Source: Frateuria_A sp051900415 (GTDB lineage Bacteria; Pseudomonadota; Gammaproteobacteria; Xanthomonadales; Rhodanobacteraceae). Taken from it: DNA of 64,000 nucleotides. Positions 36,159-45,300 of the stretch are shown one piece after another. The notes below the pieces were generated by a model. The model worked only from the letters and a program-made list of their open reading frames with translations, made no database searches and was not told where the DNA came from. The stretch is taken from assembly GCF_051900415.1 (NCBI RefSeq), contig NZ_JBHZGL010000002.1, forward strand, positions 62,001-126,000, in the 5' to 3' direction. Every line of letters starts with the position of its first letter. Position 1 is the first letter of the stretch. Made by a program: the position numbers and the translations under genes.

Positions 36159-36463
36159 GTGCGGGCTCAGGCCACGCGAGGTCAGGCCGGTGCGCCGGCC
36201 TGACTTGCGCGCACCCCGTTGGGGCGCGCCCACCCCGCGTCCGGAACGCGAGGCGCGGGCGTAGTCGGCAGCCTTCGTCAAACGTCCGCCGCGGCGGGCC
36301 AGCGCGCAGGACGAGGCTTGATTAGTCACGTTCCCTTTTGCGGCGGCCTAGCAGCGAATGCTTGACTCCCTCCACCTCCTTTACCTCGACAACTGAACGC
36401 GACCCTGTTCTCTGGCAAAGGGCAGTTCGTTACGCTTGACCTTGGACCCAGGGGGACAGGCGC
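36159..36463. other. intergenic region, no supported gene
   Basis: About 305 bp with REP-like fragments (CAACTGAACGCGACCCTGTT near 36390). The final 60 bp carry the leader of the DUF3883 gene. Confidence 0.45.
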
Positions 36464-37315
36464 GTGGCAAAGGGCGAAGACTGGTCACGGCTCGAGGTTG
36501 AGGCCTGCGTTGCCGACTACCTGACGATGCTGACGCTGGAGCTCAACGGTCAGCGCTACAGCAAGACGCAGCACGCCAATGCGTTGCTCGAGAAACTCGA
36601 CGGCCGCAGCCGCCAGTCGCTTGAGTTCAAGCACTGCAATATCAGTGCGGTAATGCTGGCGCTGGGTTTCCCGTACATCAATGGCTACAAGCCGCGCGGC
36701 AACTTCCAAGGCATGCTGCTGGAGGTGGTCGAAGCCCAGGTTCAGACGCGCATCGCGCTCCAGGAAGCCGCCCAGGCAGCAGTGCTGCGCCCGGCGATGG
36801 CGGTGGCGCAAGCCGACAACGACGCGGTGTGGGTGGATGTGCCCAAGCCGACCCGCGTCCGCGAAGCGCCGGCCCGCTATGCACCACGCTTCTCGCCCGC
36901 CAAGCGGGACTACCTTGCCCAGGAGGCGCGTAACCGCTCCCTCGGCCGTGCAGGCGAATTGTTCGTGCTGGAATTGGAAGCGCGCCGTCTGCACGCCGCC
37001 GGCAAGAAGGCGTTGAGCGAGCGGATCGAACACGTCGCCGCTACGCAGGGGGACGGTCTGGGATTCGATGTGCTTTCGTACGAGGAAAGTGGCCGCGAGC
37101 GGCTGATTGAGGTCAAAACCACCGCCTTCGGCCAACTGACGCCTTTCTTCGTGAGCCGCAATGAGCTGGCGCGGTCTGAAGCGGACGCAGAGCGCTATCA
37201 CCTCTATCGTGTCTTCGACTTCCGCAACAAGGCGCGGCTGTTTCGGTTGCCCGGTGCGATCGGTGCGTCCTGCACGCTCGAGGCCAATACCTACCTGGCT
37301 CGCCTAGGCGAGTGA
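36464..37315 (+). CDS. DUF3883 nuclease-like protein
   Basis: 283 residues, starting at a GTG with GGGGGACA at 36451-36458. The C-terminal half (from about residue 160) is DUF3883: GRAGELFVLELEARRL, then GLGFDVLSYEESGRERLIEV and KTT. The spaced E, D and ExK are those of a PD-(D/E)xK nuclease fold, so a DNA-cleaving role in restriction or abortive infection is plausible. The N-terminal half is helical (LTLELNGQRYSKTQHANALL) and may bind a partner or target. The downstream membrane-protein gene starts within its stop codon (GTGA). Substrate unknown. Confidence 0.78.
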   Translation: MAKGEDWSRLEVEACVADYLTMLTLELNGQRYSKTQHANALLEKLDGRSRQSLEFKHCNISAVMLALGFPYINGYKPRGNFQGMLLEVVEAQVQTRIALQEAAQAAVLRPAMAVAQADNDAVWVDVPKPTRVREAPARYAPRFSPAKRDYLAQEARNRSLGRAGELFVLELEARRLHAAGKKALSERIEHVAATQGDGLGFDVLSYEESGRERLIEVKTTAFGQLTPFFVSRNELARSEADAERYHLYRVFDFRNKARLFRLPGAIGASCTLEANTYLARLGE

Positions 37316-38013
37316 CCCCACGTACCAAGGTCCGACCAATGGATGCAAGCAGATCGACGCGCATGGAACCGCAGCAGCTCACGTTCGGCACTTTAGAGCA
37401 GTGCATCGAAGCCATTCCGGAGCATGCGTCGTACCGCATGGCGCCGAGCCGGCGTGCGAGATGGGGCACCGGCATCGGCATGCTGGCGGGCCTGTCAGGG
37501 CTGATCCTGAGCAAGGTACTGCCCGCTAGTCCCACGGTTTTGATTGCAGCCATCGCGCTTCTTGTTATCGAAATTGCCGCCTTCGTGATCGCGTGGGCGG
37601 GGGAACTTTCCGTCTTCAACCTGCGACCATCGCGCGAGCGCCGGGAGTTTGCTGAGACGCTCGACCACGACTTGCCCCACCACCTGGAACTGGTCGAGTG
37701 GATGAGAGGCTTTCCCAGGGAGCGCCTGCAGACCATGAGCGCCTTTGCGGCCCATCGCCTCGACCGGTTCCGCAGCAAGCTTCCACTCCTGACGGGCAGC
37801 ATGGAAAACCTCGGCTTCCTGCCACTCGCCACGGCGCTCTTCCTGCAGTTCAAGGACCTGCGTTGGCCGGTACACCTGAGTTGGCCGGAAATTGTCCTGA
37901 TCGGCGCCCTGATGTTCGTCTACTGGCTGAGCATGTTGCAGGTAGGCGTGCGTTTGCGGCTGGAGCTTTACGACACGCTGCTCAAGAGTGCCTTGGCCGA
38001 CGATAGGCGTTGA
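37312..38013 (+). CDS. membrane protein coupled to the DUF3883 gene
   Basis: 233 residues (224 from the ATG at 37339). Membrane segments are at GIGMLAGLSGLILSK, VLIAAIALLVIEIAAFVI, near FLPLATALFLQF and at EIVLIGALMFVYWLSML. The loop between the second and third (EFAETLDHDLPHHLELVEWM) is helical and charged. A GTG at 37312 overlaps the upstream stop and favours coupling. No domain is recognised. Nuclease plus membrane protein could be a two-part defence module in which the membrane protein is an effector or anchor, but this is inference. Confidence 0.7.
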   Translation: MTPRTKVRPMDASRSTRMEPQQLTFGTLEQCIEAIPEHASYRMAPSRRARWGTGIGMLAGLSGLILSKVLPASPTVLIAAIALLVIEIAAFVIAWAGELSVFNLRPSRERREFAETLDHDLPHHLELVEWMRGFPRERLQTMSAFAAHRLDRFRSKLPLLTGSMENLGFLPLATALFLQFKDLRWPVHLSWPEIVLIGALMFVYWLSMLQVGVRLRLELYDTLLKSALADDRR

Positions 38014-38052
38014 CATTCTCCGGATAGCCGAAAGCGCGCTCTGAACCGGGTT

Positions 38053-38271
38053 TTGCGCGATCCCCAGACGCGCGCGGCATCCTACCGGGCTTGGTTGCAT
38101 GAGGGTTTAGGCGAGGACGAACTGACGAGCATTCGCGCGCACCTCGAACAAGAGCGTGCGCTGGGCGATGCGAAGTTCCAGGCGATGATCGAGAAGGCCT
38201 TGGGCCGCCCGGTTCAGGTACCACACCGCGGTAGGCCGCGGCGCTCCGACCGCTCGCTGGACGAGGCTTAA
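38053..38271 (+). pseudogene. C-terminal remnant of a RAYT gene
   Basis: About 72 codons match the C-terminal part of RAYT proteins: YRAWLHEGLGEDELTSIRAHLEQERALGD then AKFQAMIEKALGRP. The intact RAYT at 34693-35379 has YRELFRETLPEELVSEIRSYLAQQKALGTDRF in the same region. No catalytic segment is present. Confidence 0.65.
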
Positions 38272-38323
38272 TTCCCTCCGCCCCCTTTTTTGGGCGCCAA
38301 AAAACGATGCCCACTCCTGAGAA

Positions 38324-39000
38324 AAAATGAACCTGACCCGTTTTTTGCCCCCTCAGAAATTGTCCCTGGCACCTTTGTTCTCCAAGAGGCGTGAATGTGA
38401 GGGGGGCATGCGGGCGCCCAATGGAATGACATCGCGAAACTCTATCGAGCGGGAAGGTCGCGGGCAAATTGTGGTTAGTGAGGGTAACTGCGACGACGAA
38501 TTGACGAGCATCCGCACGCATCTCGAAGAAGAGCGTGCGCCGGGAGATGTGAAGCTCCAGGTCAGATCGAGGGTCCTAGGTCGTCGCGCAGTCCGTATAT
38601 GGCACGTCGGTCGGCCACGGCGCCCCTTTTTGGATTGGCGCATCCCCTTTTTTTCGGCGCGCATGGGCCGGAAAGATTTCCGCGCCATGGTCGCGGCCAA
38701 GACCCGCCGCTTTGCCGGCATCTGCCCGCCAATCAGCCACCACGTCGCTAATCCTCGGTAAGTGAACCTGACCCGTTGGCCCCTGACCCCGTTTTGGCGG
38801 CCCCTGAGCAACAAGGCCGGCAGCGGCGCCCTGGCTTCAAGCCGGCGCCAGAGCATCCGGAAAGTGCACTCTGACCCGGGTTTTGGGACTCTCCCAGAAA
38901 ACCCCAGCCTGCACTGCCCGCCCCACCGCGTCTGTCCGTCGCGCACCCAGGCCGCTGTCAGTAAGGGGCTCTGACCCCGTTAGTTGGTTCTGTTAACGCC
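38324..39000. repeat. degenerate REP-like repeats and a second RAYT remnant
   Basis: Several copies of a motif like GAACCTGACCCG / CTGACCCCGTT occur at 38327, 38763, 38783, 38875 and 38967, and the sequence CAGAAATTGTCCCTGGCACC at 38354 repeats the one at 35461. Between, at 38492-38635, a frame reads DDELTSIRTHLEEERAPGDV, a second RAYT C-terminal remnant. No gene is intact in this 700 bp. Confidence 0.6.
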
Positions 39001-39001
39001 C

Positions 39002-39985
39002 TCACGGCAGCGGCAAGTGGTGCGTAAAGAAGCCGATGACGGTCTTGTTGCCTGACTGAGCTACTGGCGGATGAAAGTAGATCCGATTCTGGTGCAGCTC
39101 AAACTTCTCGTGCCACTCGCAGTAAAGCGTACGCCCGCCGACCACGACTTCGCGGGCCCTTCTGCAGGTACCATCATGACGCACCTCGATTGCTTCAGGA
39201 GACACAGTCAAACCAAGACCTGCAAAGCGTTGCTGTATGAGCAGTTTCGTGGGCGCTCCCCTTTCAACCCCGCTTGGTTCTGCAGGATGAAGATTTGGCG
39301 GCGACGCAGTGAACACCCACACTCCATAATCATTGAGAATGCTCAATGCCCGCCGAAGCTTAGTACTTACCGCTCTATAGCCCCCATTAAAATCACCAAT
39401 TCCTCGCCACACGTTCTGAACGAAGTAAAGGTCAGGAAATGCATTTTGCGCGAGAGCCTCAAGCTGGCCCGCATTGTCGTCAGAGGCTATGACATCTCTC
39501 CAGAAGCCCACGTGTCCCGGTTCGTCTCGCACCCATCGAACATAAGCTTCGCCGGTCGCTGACTTAGTTCGCAAAACGCCGTTTCGTTGCAAACCGAGAC
39601 ATGCCACAGGCCGCTGCGCCAAAACACAATGATGAGCCCAAGAAACATCCGAACTCTCGATAGCCTCCCCACCAACGCTAACTTCGAAAGATTCAAACCC
39701 CGCGGGCCACTCATCCTCGTCGAGGTAGTAGCGCGCGCGCCCTAGCCAGACGCCCAACTCTTGAAGCAACTCTCCAGGCAGGTTTAGGCCTGCCTCTCTG
39801 AGGCTCCATAGATCGCATCCGTCCAAGATCACTTTGCTCTGCAACTCATCGCCTATCCAGACCACCTCGTCTCGGTCGAGAGCAACATTTACACGACCTA
39901 CTAGAGCGTCCAACGCTTCTACAAATGCTGTCGGCGAAGCGAATCTGTTGACTTCCCATTCGGAGCCGTCCACGACAAATGCCAT
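39002..39985 (-). CDS. unknown third protein of a DUF262/AAA operon
   Basis: 327 residues, soluble, no signal. I do not recognise a domain over the first 230 residues (GCDLWSLREAGLNLPGELL and GFWRDVIASDDNAGQLEALA are typical stretches). The last 45 residues, GGRTLYCEWHEKFELHQNRI then YFHPPV and a closing HHLPLP, look like a compact beta end with a pattern reminiscent of RelE-like toxins, but this is only a visual impression. It follows the ATPase gene after three bases, so it is the last gene of the operon. It is a candidate effector. Confidence 0.72.
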   Translation of the reverse strand: MAFVVDGSEWEVNRFASPTAFVEALDALVGRVNVALDRDEVVWIGDELQSKVILDGCDLWSLREAGLNLPGELLQELGVWLGRARYYLDEDEWPAGFESFEVSVGGEAIESSDVSWAHHCVLAQRPVACLGLQRNGVLRTKSATGEAYVRWVRDEPGHVGFWRDVIASDDNAGQLEALAQNAFPDLYFVQNVWRGIGDFNGGYRAVSTKLRRALSILNDYGVWVFTASPPNLHPAEPSGVERGAPTKLLIQQRFAGLGLTVSPEAIEVRHDGTCRRAREVVVGGRTLYCEWHEKFELHQNRIYFHPPVAQSGNKTVIGFFTHHLPLP

Positions 39986-39988
39986 CTG

Positions 39989-41086
39989 CTATCCTTTGCG
40001 CCGAATGCGACCGAGCGCTGCAACATCCAGCTGATACTGATCAAAGAAGCCACTAGGCCAATTGGAAACGGAGCCCGTTTCTGAAAACAACAGTCGCTCG
40101 ACAGTCGGCCCAAGCGACTCTTGCTCATCGAAGTAGTGGACGATTGCGTCGCTGGCCCGTGTGTACCTGAACTTGGCTATTGCGAGCCGCATTCCATTCA
40201 ATACGTGATCTGAGTGCGTCTCAACGACAACCTGCACACCCTGGGAGGAAAGCCAAGCCAAAAAGACGCCGATTCTAGACTGGCCCGCCGGATGGAGATG
40301 AGCTTCCGGATTCTCGACCAGTAGCAAGCCACCTTCCAAAGCCGCTAGTCCACCTACAACTATGGGAAGGGCATACGAAACACCGTACCCCATATTAGGA
40401 GCCCTAACCCAATCGCCACCAGGCTGACGAAAGCGGAGTGCAGATACCATCGCACCAGAGAACTGCTCAGCGTCGATTTCGATTGGACGAGTGATCTCAC
40501 TCATCCATCGCTCAACCTCGTACTTAAATAGCGTCGGCTCTCCTTCCGCGTCGTCTGGATGCGACCGCCCCGTGAATGGGCGAGAATTCCCCAAGATCGC
40601 GAGCATTTGTGCGCAATTTTCGCCGCGACTCCCAACCTCCAGGTCTTCGGCTGGCAGCGCGGAGGAAACAACGCTCGCACGTGGTCCAAGACGATCTGCA
40701 CACAAGTATGTAAGCGCTCTTGGGGCACTTGAATACGCAATCGGAACATCGTCCGGCGCCCCAACCACGGATAGAAAAAGTGCTTCACCGCTCGGAACTT
40801 TGAAAACCCAATCAAACGACGCACTCTCCGACGTCACGCCGATTTCAATTAGCCCGTCGGTTCTCCAATTCCGCACATCGTCTGCAGTGCCAAGCTCAAA
40901 GCCAAATGGTCCATTGAGACGCGCGGCGCGACGCCCCCCGCGCTGCGCTTCCGCCAGAAGAAGCAAGCTTTGGATGACGGATGTTTTGCCCGAGCCATTT
41001 AATCCGGTCAGTACCGTAAGAGGAGCGAGCTTGAGAGTGAGAACCTCAAATCTCTTAAACGCGAAAAGTCGAAGTTCCTCAATCAT
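39989..41086 (-). CDS. AAA/ABC-type ATPase with DUF3696-like C-terminus
   Basis: 365 residues. Walker A is GLNGSGKTSV near residue 29, the ABC-like segment follows, Walker B is GGLLLVENPEAHLHP near residue 250 and the H-switch is VETHSDHVLNGMR. The end, SNWPSGFFDQYQ, is the DUF3696 signature. This group resembles OLD/RecF-type sensor ATPases used in defence systems. The gene overlaps DUF262 by eight bases upstream and is three bases from the third gene. GC content is visibly lower than in the flanking metabolic genes. A role in sensing phage DNA or regulating the partner nuclease is inference. Confidence 0.88.
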   Translation of the reverse strand: MIEELRLFAFKRFEVLTLKLAPLTVLTGLNGSGKTSVIQSLLLLAEAQRGGRRAARLNGPFGFELGTADDVRNWRTDGLIEIGVTSESASFDWVFKVPSGEALFLSVVGAPDDVPIAYSSAPRALTYLCADRLGPRASVVSSALPAEDLEVGSRGENCAQMLAILGNSRPFTGRSHPDDAEGEPTLFKYEVERWMSEITRPIEIDAEQFSGAMVSALRFRQPGGDWVRAPNMGYGVSYALPIVVGGLAALEGGLLLVENPEAHLHPAGQSRIGVFLAWLSSQGVQVVVETHSDHVLNGMRLAIAKFRYTRASDAIVHYFDEQESLGPTVERLLFSETGSVSNWPSGFFDQYQLDVAALGRIRRKG

Positions 41087-42275
41087 TCATCACCTTCGCT
41101 AATGCGGCTCGGGTGGCGTTTAACCGCTTTGACACCGCACGAGAGTCACCGGTTGAGACCGTAACGGCTCGCGCGTATTCCGCATCGTCAAACAGGCTTG
41201 AAAATGCACCTCTGATATCGTTTCGGCGGGCGGCGAGATCAGCGGCTGGGTAGTCGGCGAGCGCGATAGCTTGCGATTCAAAGAGCGCGCGATTAATGGG
41301 CCCTCTACGATTGCTGCTCATTTGCCACCGGCGGAAGGCAAATCGCCCCAACACTTCGCGAGCATTGACCATCGCCCGTTCAAAATCGACGCGCAACTTA
41401 TCCAACCCTTCATCTGAGATTGGGGCGGATTTCTCCGAGGTTCCATCTAACCTTCGCGTGTACTCGACCAAGAACGCGTCGAGACTGGAATGTTGTCTGT
41501 ACTCCTCGATCACAAACTCCCGAAATGCGCAAAACCTAAGCGCTAGTTCGCGATTTGTCATTCGACCACTGTCGCGAATCGAGCGACCGTTCAAAGGATC
41601 TTTGCGCCAATAATGCATTTCTGTGGCGGCATCAAAACTTTGGGATTCGGACAACGCCTGCAGGAATTCGCGCGACCGTCTCTTGCTCATGGCATGTCGA
41701 ATTTCCTGCGCGGACAGGGGGCTACCAAGAGTGTTTACCCGGCCAAAGATGTCGTACTTAACTTCATCGGGAGTTTGCGGTTCGATAACGTGAACCACAA
41801 TTTGGGTGCTCCGTAAACGACGCGAAGCGGCAGGTTCGAGCTCGCCAAATGTCGCCCCATGGAGAGTATGAAGGTATTCTAGATCTTCTCGATCTAAGAC
41901 ATGACCGTTGTTCATAAACAACGAGATCGTCGACAGCCTCTGAACGCCGTCTACCACCTGATACGTGCCATCTTTGTCCTGGTTGAAATAGAACGCTGGC
42001 AGAGGAATTCCAAGAAGAACTGATTCAATTAGCCGCGTTCTCTGTCGCATCTTCCAAACATAGTCTCGTTGAAAGTCAGGAGCCAGATCGATTTCTCCGT
42101 CGTGGATCTGCTCGACAACGTCACGAAGAGAAAAATTCTTGGTCGTGATCCTGATTTTCCCCGGGTCCCAAGGCTTTACTGGGGCTGCTCCGCTAGACGT
42201 GTCTTCGTCATCGACAGCGCCGATTATCGAGCCATCGTGCTCATAGTTTTCGTTAATCACTTGGGAGTTATGCAT
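41079..42275 (-). CDS. DUF262 domain protein
   Basis: 398 residues from the ATG at 42275, preceded by GGGGA. The DUF262 domain (about residues 45-250) has FQRDYVWKMRQRTRLIESVL, GIPLPAFYF and QVVDGVQRLSTI, including the DGxQR motif, which in GmrS/SspE-like proteins drives nucleotide hydrolysis. Those proteins carry a C-terminal HNH DUF1524 domain; I see no HNH pattern here, only a helical tail. It is the first gene of the operon and overlaps the ATPase gene by eight bases. The nuclease, if any, would have to be the third protein or act elsewhere. Confidence 0.88.
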   Translation of the reverse strand: MHNSQVINENYEHDGSIIGAVDDEDTSSGAAPVKPWDPGKIRITTKNFSLRDVVEQIHDGEIDLAPDFQRDYVWKMRQRTRLIESVLLGIPLPAFYFNQDKDGTYQVVDGVQRLSTISLFMNNGHVLDREDLEYLHTLHGATFGELEPAASRRLRSTQIVVHVIEPQTPDEVKYDIFGRVNTLGSPLSAQEIRHAMSKRRSREFLQALSESQSFDAATEMHYWRKDPLNGRSIRDSGRMTNRELALRFCAFREFVIEEYRQHSSLDAFLVEYTRRLDGTSEKSAPISDEGLDKLRVDFERAMVNAREVLGRFAFRRWQMSSNRRGPINRALFESQAIALADYPAADLAARRNDIRGAFSSLFDDAEYARAVTVSTGDSRAVSKRLNATRAALAKVMND

Positions 42276-42385
42276 ATTTCCCCATCGCAACTATTCAGAT
42301 GATTTGAACGGCCGAGGTAGTAAGCGCAAATCTACTCAGACCTGAAGATAGCGGATCGCCGAATCGGGACTAAAACTGACATTGC

Positions 42386-45300
42386 TTACATGTTTCTTCG
42401 ATACTCCCCACCCACGTCATACAACGCGTGGCTAATCTGCCCCAACGAGTTGTACTTCACCGCCTCAACCAGCTGCTCGAACACGTTCCGCCGCTCCCGC
42501 GCCGTCTGCTGCAACCGCTTGAGGCTCTCCGGCGCCAACCCATTCCGCGCCTCCCCAAACGCCCGCACGTTCGCAATCTGCTGCCCCTTCTCCTCCTCCG
42601 TCGAGCGAATCAGCTCGATCTCGGTGGCCACTTCACCACCGTGCTCCTTCGGCAGAAAGGTGTTCACCCCGATAAGCGGCAGCGACCCATCATGCTTCTT
42701 GTGCTCGTAATACAGCGACTCTTCCTGGATCTTCCCGCGCTGGTACATGGTATCCATCGCTCCGAGCACGCCACCGCGCTCGCTGATCGCCTCGAACTCC
42801 TTGTAGACGGCCTCTTCCACCAGGTCGGTCAGCTCCTCTACGACGTAGCTTCCCTGCCAGGGGTTCTCGTTGAAGTTGAGGCCCAGTTCCTTGTTGATGA
42901 TCATCTGGATCGCCACGGCGCGGCGCACGCTCTCTTCGGTCGGCGTGGTGATGGCTTCGTCGTAGGCGTTGGTGTGCAGGCTGTTGCAGTTGTCGAACAG
43001 GGCGTAGAGCGCCTGCAGCGTGGTGCGGATGTCGTTGAACTGGATCTCCTGCGCGTGCAGCGACCGGCCAGAGGTCTGGATGTGGTACTTCATCATCTGG
43101 CTGCGCGGGCTGGCGCCGTAGCGCTCACGCATGGCGCGGGCCCAGATGCGGCGGGCGACGCGGCCGATGACGGTGTACTCCGGGTCCATGCCGTTACTGA
43201 AGAAGAAGCTCAGGTTCGGCGCGAAGTCGTCGATGTGCATGCCTCGGGCGAGGTAGTACTCGACGATGGTGAAGCCGTTGGAGAGGGTGAAGGCGAGCTG
43301 GCTGATCGGGTTCGCGCCGGCTTCGGCGATGTGGTAGCCGGAGATGGAGACTGAGTAGAAGTTGCGGACCTTGTGCTCGACGAAGTACTGCTGGATGTCG
43401 CCCATCATGCGCAGGGCGAATTCGGTGGAGAAGATGCAGGTGTTCTGCGCCTGGTCTTCCTTGAGGATGTCGGCCTGCACGGTGCCGCGCACGGCGGCGA
43501 GGGTTTCGGCCTTGATGCGGGCGTAGGTTTCCTCGTCGACGAGCTGGTTGCCGGTGACGCCGAGCAGGCCTAGCCCTAAGCCGTCGTTGCCCTTCGGTAG
43601 ATCACCGGAATAGCGCGGGCGCTCGCGGCCTTCGTAGAGCTTGGCGATCTGCTTCTCGGCCTCGGCCCAGCGGGATTCGTCGGCCTTGAGGTACTTCTCC
43701 ACGTTCTGGTCGATCGCGGTGTTCATGAACATCGCGAGGATCATCGGCGCCGGGCCGTTGATGGTCATGGAGACCGAGGTGGTCGGCGCGGACAGGTCGA
43801 AGCCGGAGTAGAGCTTCTTCATGTCGTCCAGGGTGGCGATGTTGACGCCGGAGTTGCCGATCTTGCCGTAGATGTCCGGGCGCGGGGCCGGGTCTTCGCC
43901 GTACAGGGTGACCGAGTCGAACGCGGTGGACAGGCGCGTGGCGGCGCCGCCCTGGCTCAGGTAGTGGAAGCGGCGGTTGGTGCGCTCCGGCGTGCCCTCG
44001 CCGGCGAACATGCGGGTGGGGTCTTCGCCGGTGCGGCGGTAGGGGTAGACGCCGCCGGTGTAGGGGTAGTGGCCGGGGAGGTTTTCCTTGCCGAGGAAGA
44101 GCAGCTGGTCGCCCCAGTTGTGGGTCTTGGGCGGGGCGACTTTGGGGATCTTCTGGTGGCTCAGCGATTCGCGGTAGTTGTCGACGCGGATGGTCTTGCC
44201 GCGGACCTGGTATTCGTTGACGTCCTTGGTGACGGACTCGCGCAGGGCGGGCCAGTCGCGCAGGAGGTGGATCGATTCGCTGCTCAGTTCCTTGACCGCT
44301 TCGTTGTAGCGCTGGCGCAGGAGCAGGAGGGTGCGGTCTACGGCAGGTGCTTCGGCTTCGCCTTGCGGGTTGCGCTCAGTGGCAACGGTTGTGGGGTGGT
44401 TCGAGGCAAGGTTTCCCCCATCCGCCCTTCGGGCACCTTCCCCCGCGGGCGGGGGAAGGCTCGAGGACGGGAGGATCTGGGTGTGGTTGTAGAGGTCGAG
44501 GGGGCGCGGGAGGGACTCGTCGCCTAGTTCCTTGAGGGACTCGTAGTAGTGCTGGGCCTTGCTGGCGGCTTCGGCCTGGCGGGCGATGGAGCTGTTGATG
44601 CCCCTGCCCTGCTCGGCGATCTCGGCGAGGTAGCGCACGCGGCTGCCGGGGATGAGGACGGTGGCGCGCGGTTCCTTGAGCGAGGTGTCGACCTCGGGTG
44701 CGAAATCGCAGCTCGGGCTGCCGATGGCCTGGCCGTGCTTGGCGCCGACTTTCTCGCGCAGCAGGCGGCACAGGTTGGCGAACATCCAGGTCACGCCCGG
44801 GTCGTTGAACTGGCTGGCGATGGTCGGGTAGACCGGCACGTCCTCGTCCTTCAGGGCGAAGGCGGTGCGGTTGCGCTTCCACTGCTTGCGCACGTCGCGC
44901 AGGGCGTCTTCGGCGCCGCGCTTGTCGAACTTGTTGAGCACGATCAGCTCGGCGAAGTCGATCATGTCGATCTTCTCGAGCTGGCTGGCGGCGCCGTAGT
45001 CGCTGGTCATCACGTAGAGCGGGAAGTCGACCAGGTCGACGATCTCCGAGTCGCTCTGGCCGATGCCGGCGGTTTCCACGATGACCAGGTCGTAGGGCTG
45101 GCTCTTGAGGAAGGCGATGCAGTCCTTGAGCACCTCGTTGGTGGCCATGTGCTGGCGGCGGGTGGCCATGGAGCGCATGTACACGCGGTGGGAGCGCAGG
45201 GAGTTCATGCGGATGCGGTCGCCCAGCAGCGCGCCGCCGGAGCGGCGGCGGGTCGGGTCGACGGCGAGCACGGTGATTCGCATCTCGGGGAAGGCGTGCA

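Noticed and set aside
39989..41086. PARIS, Septu or GmrSD assignment for the ATPase operon
   Set aside because: No DUF4435, no HNH partner and no DUF1524 domain could be seen, so no named system was assigned.
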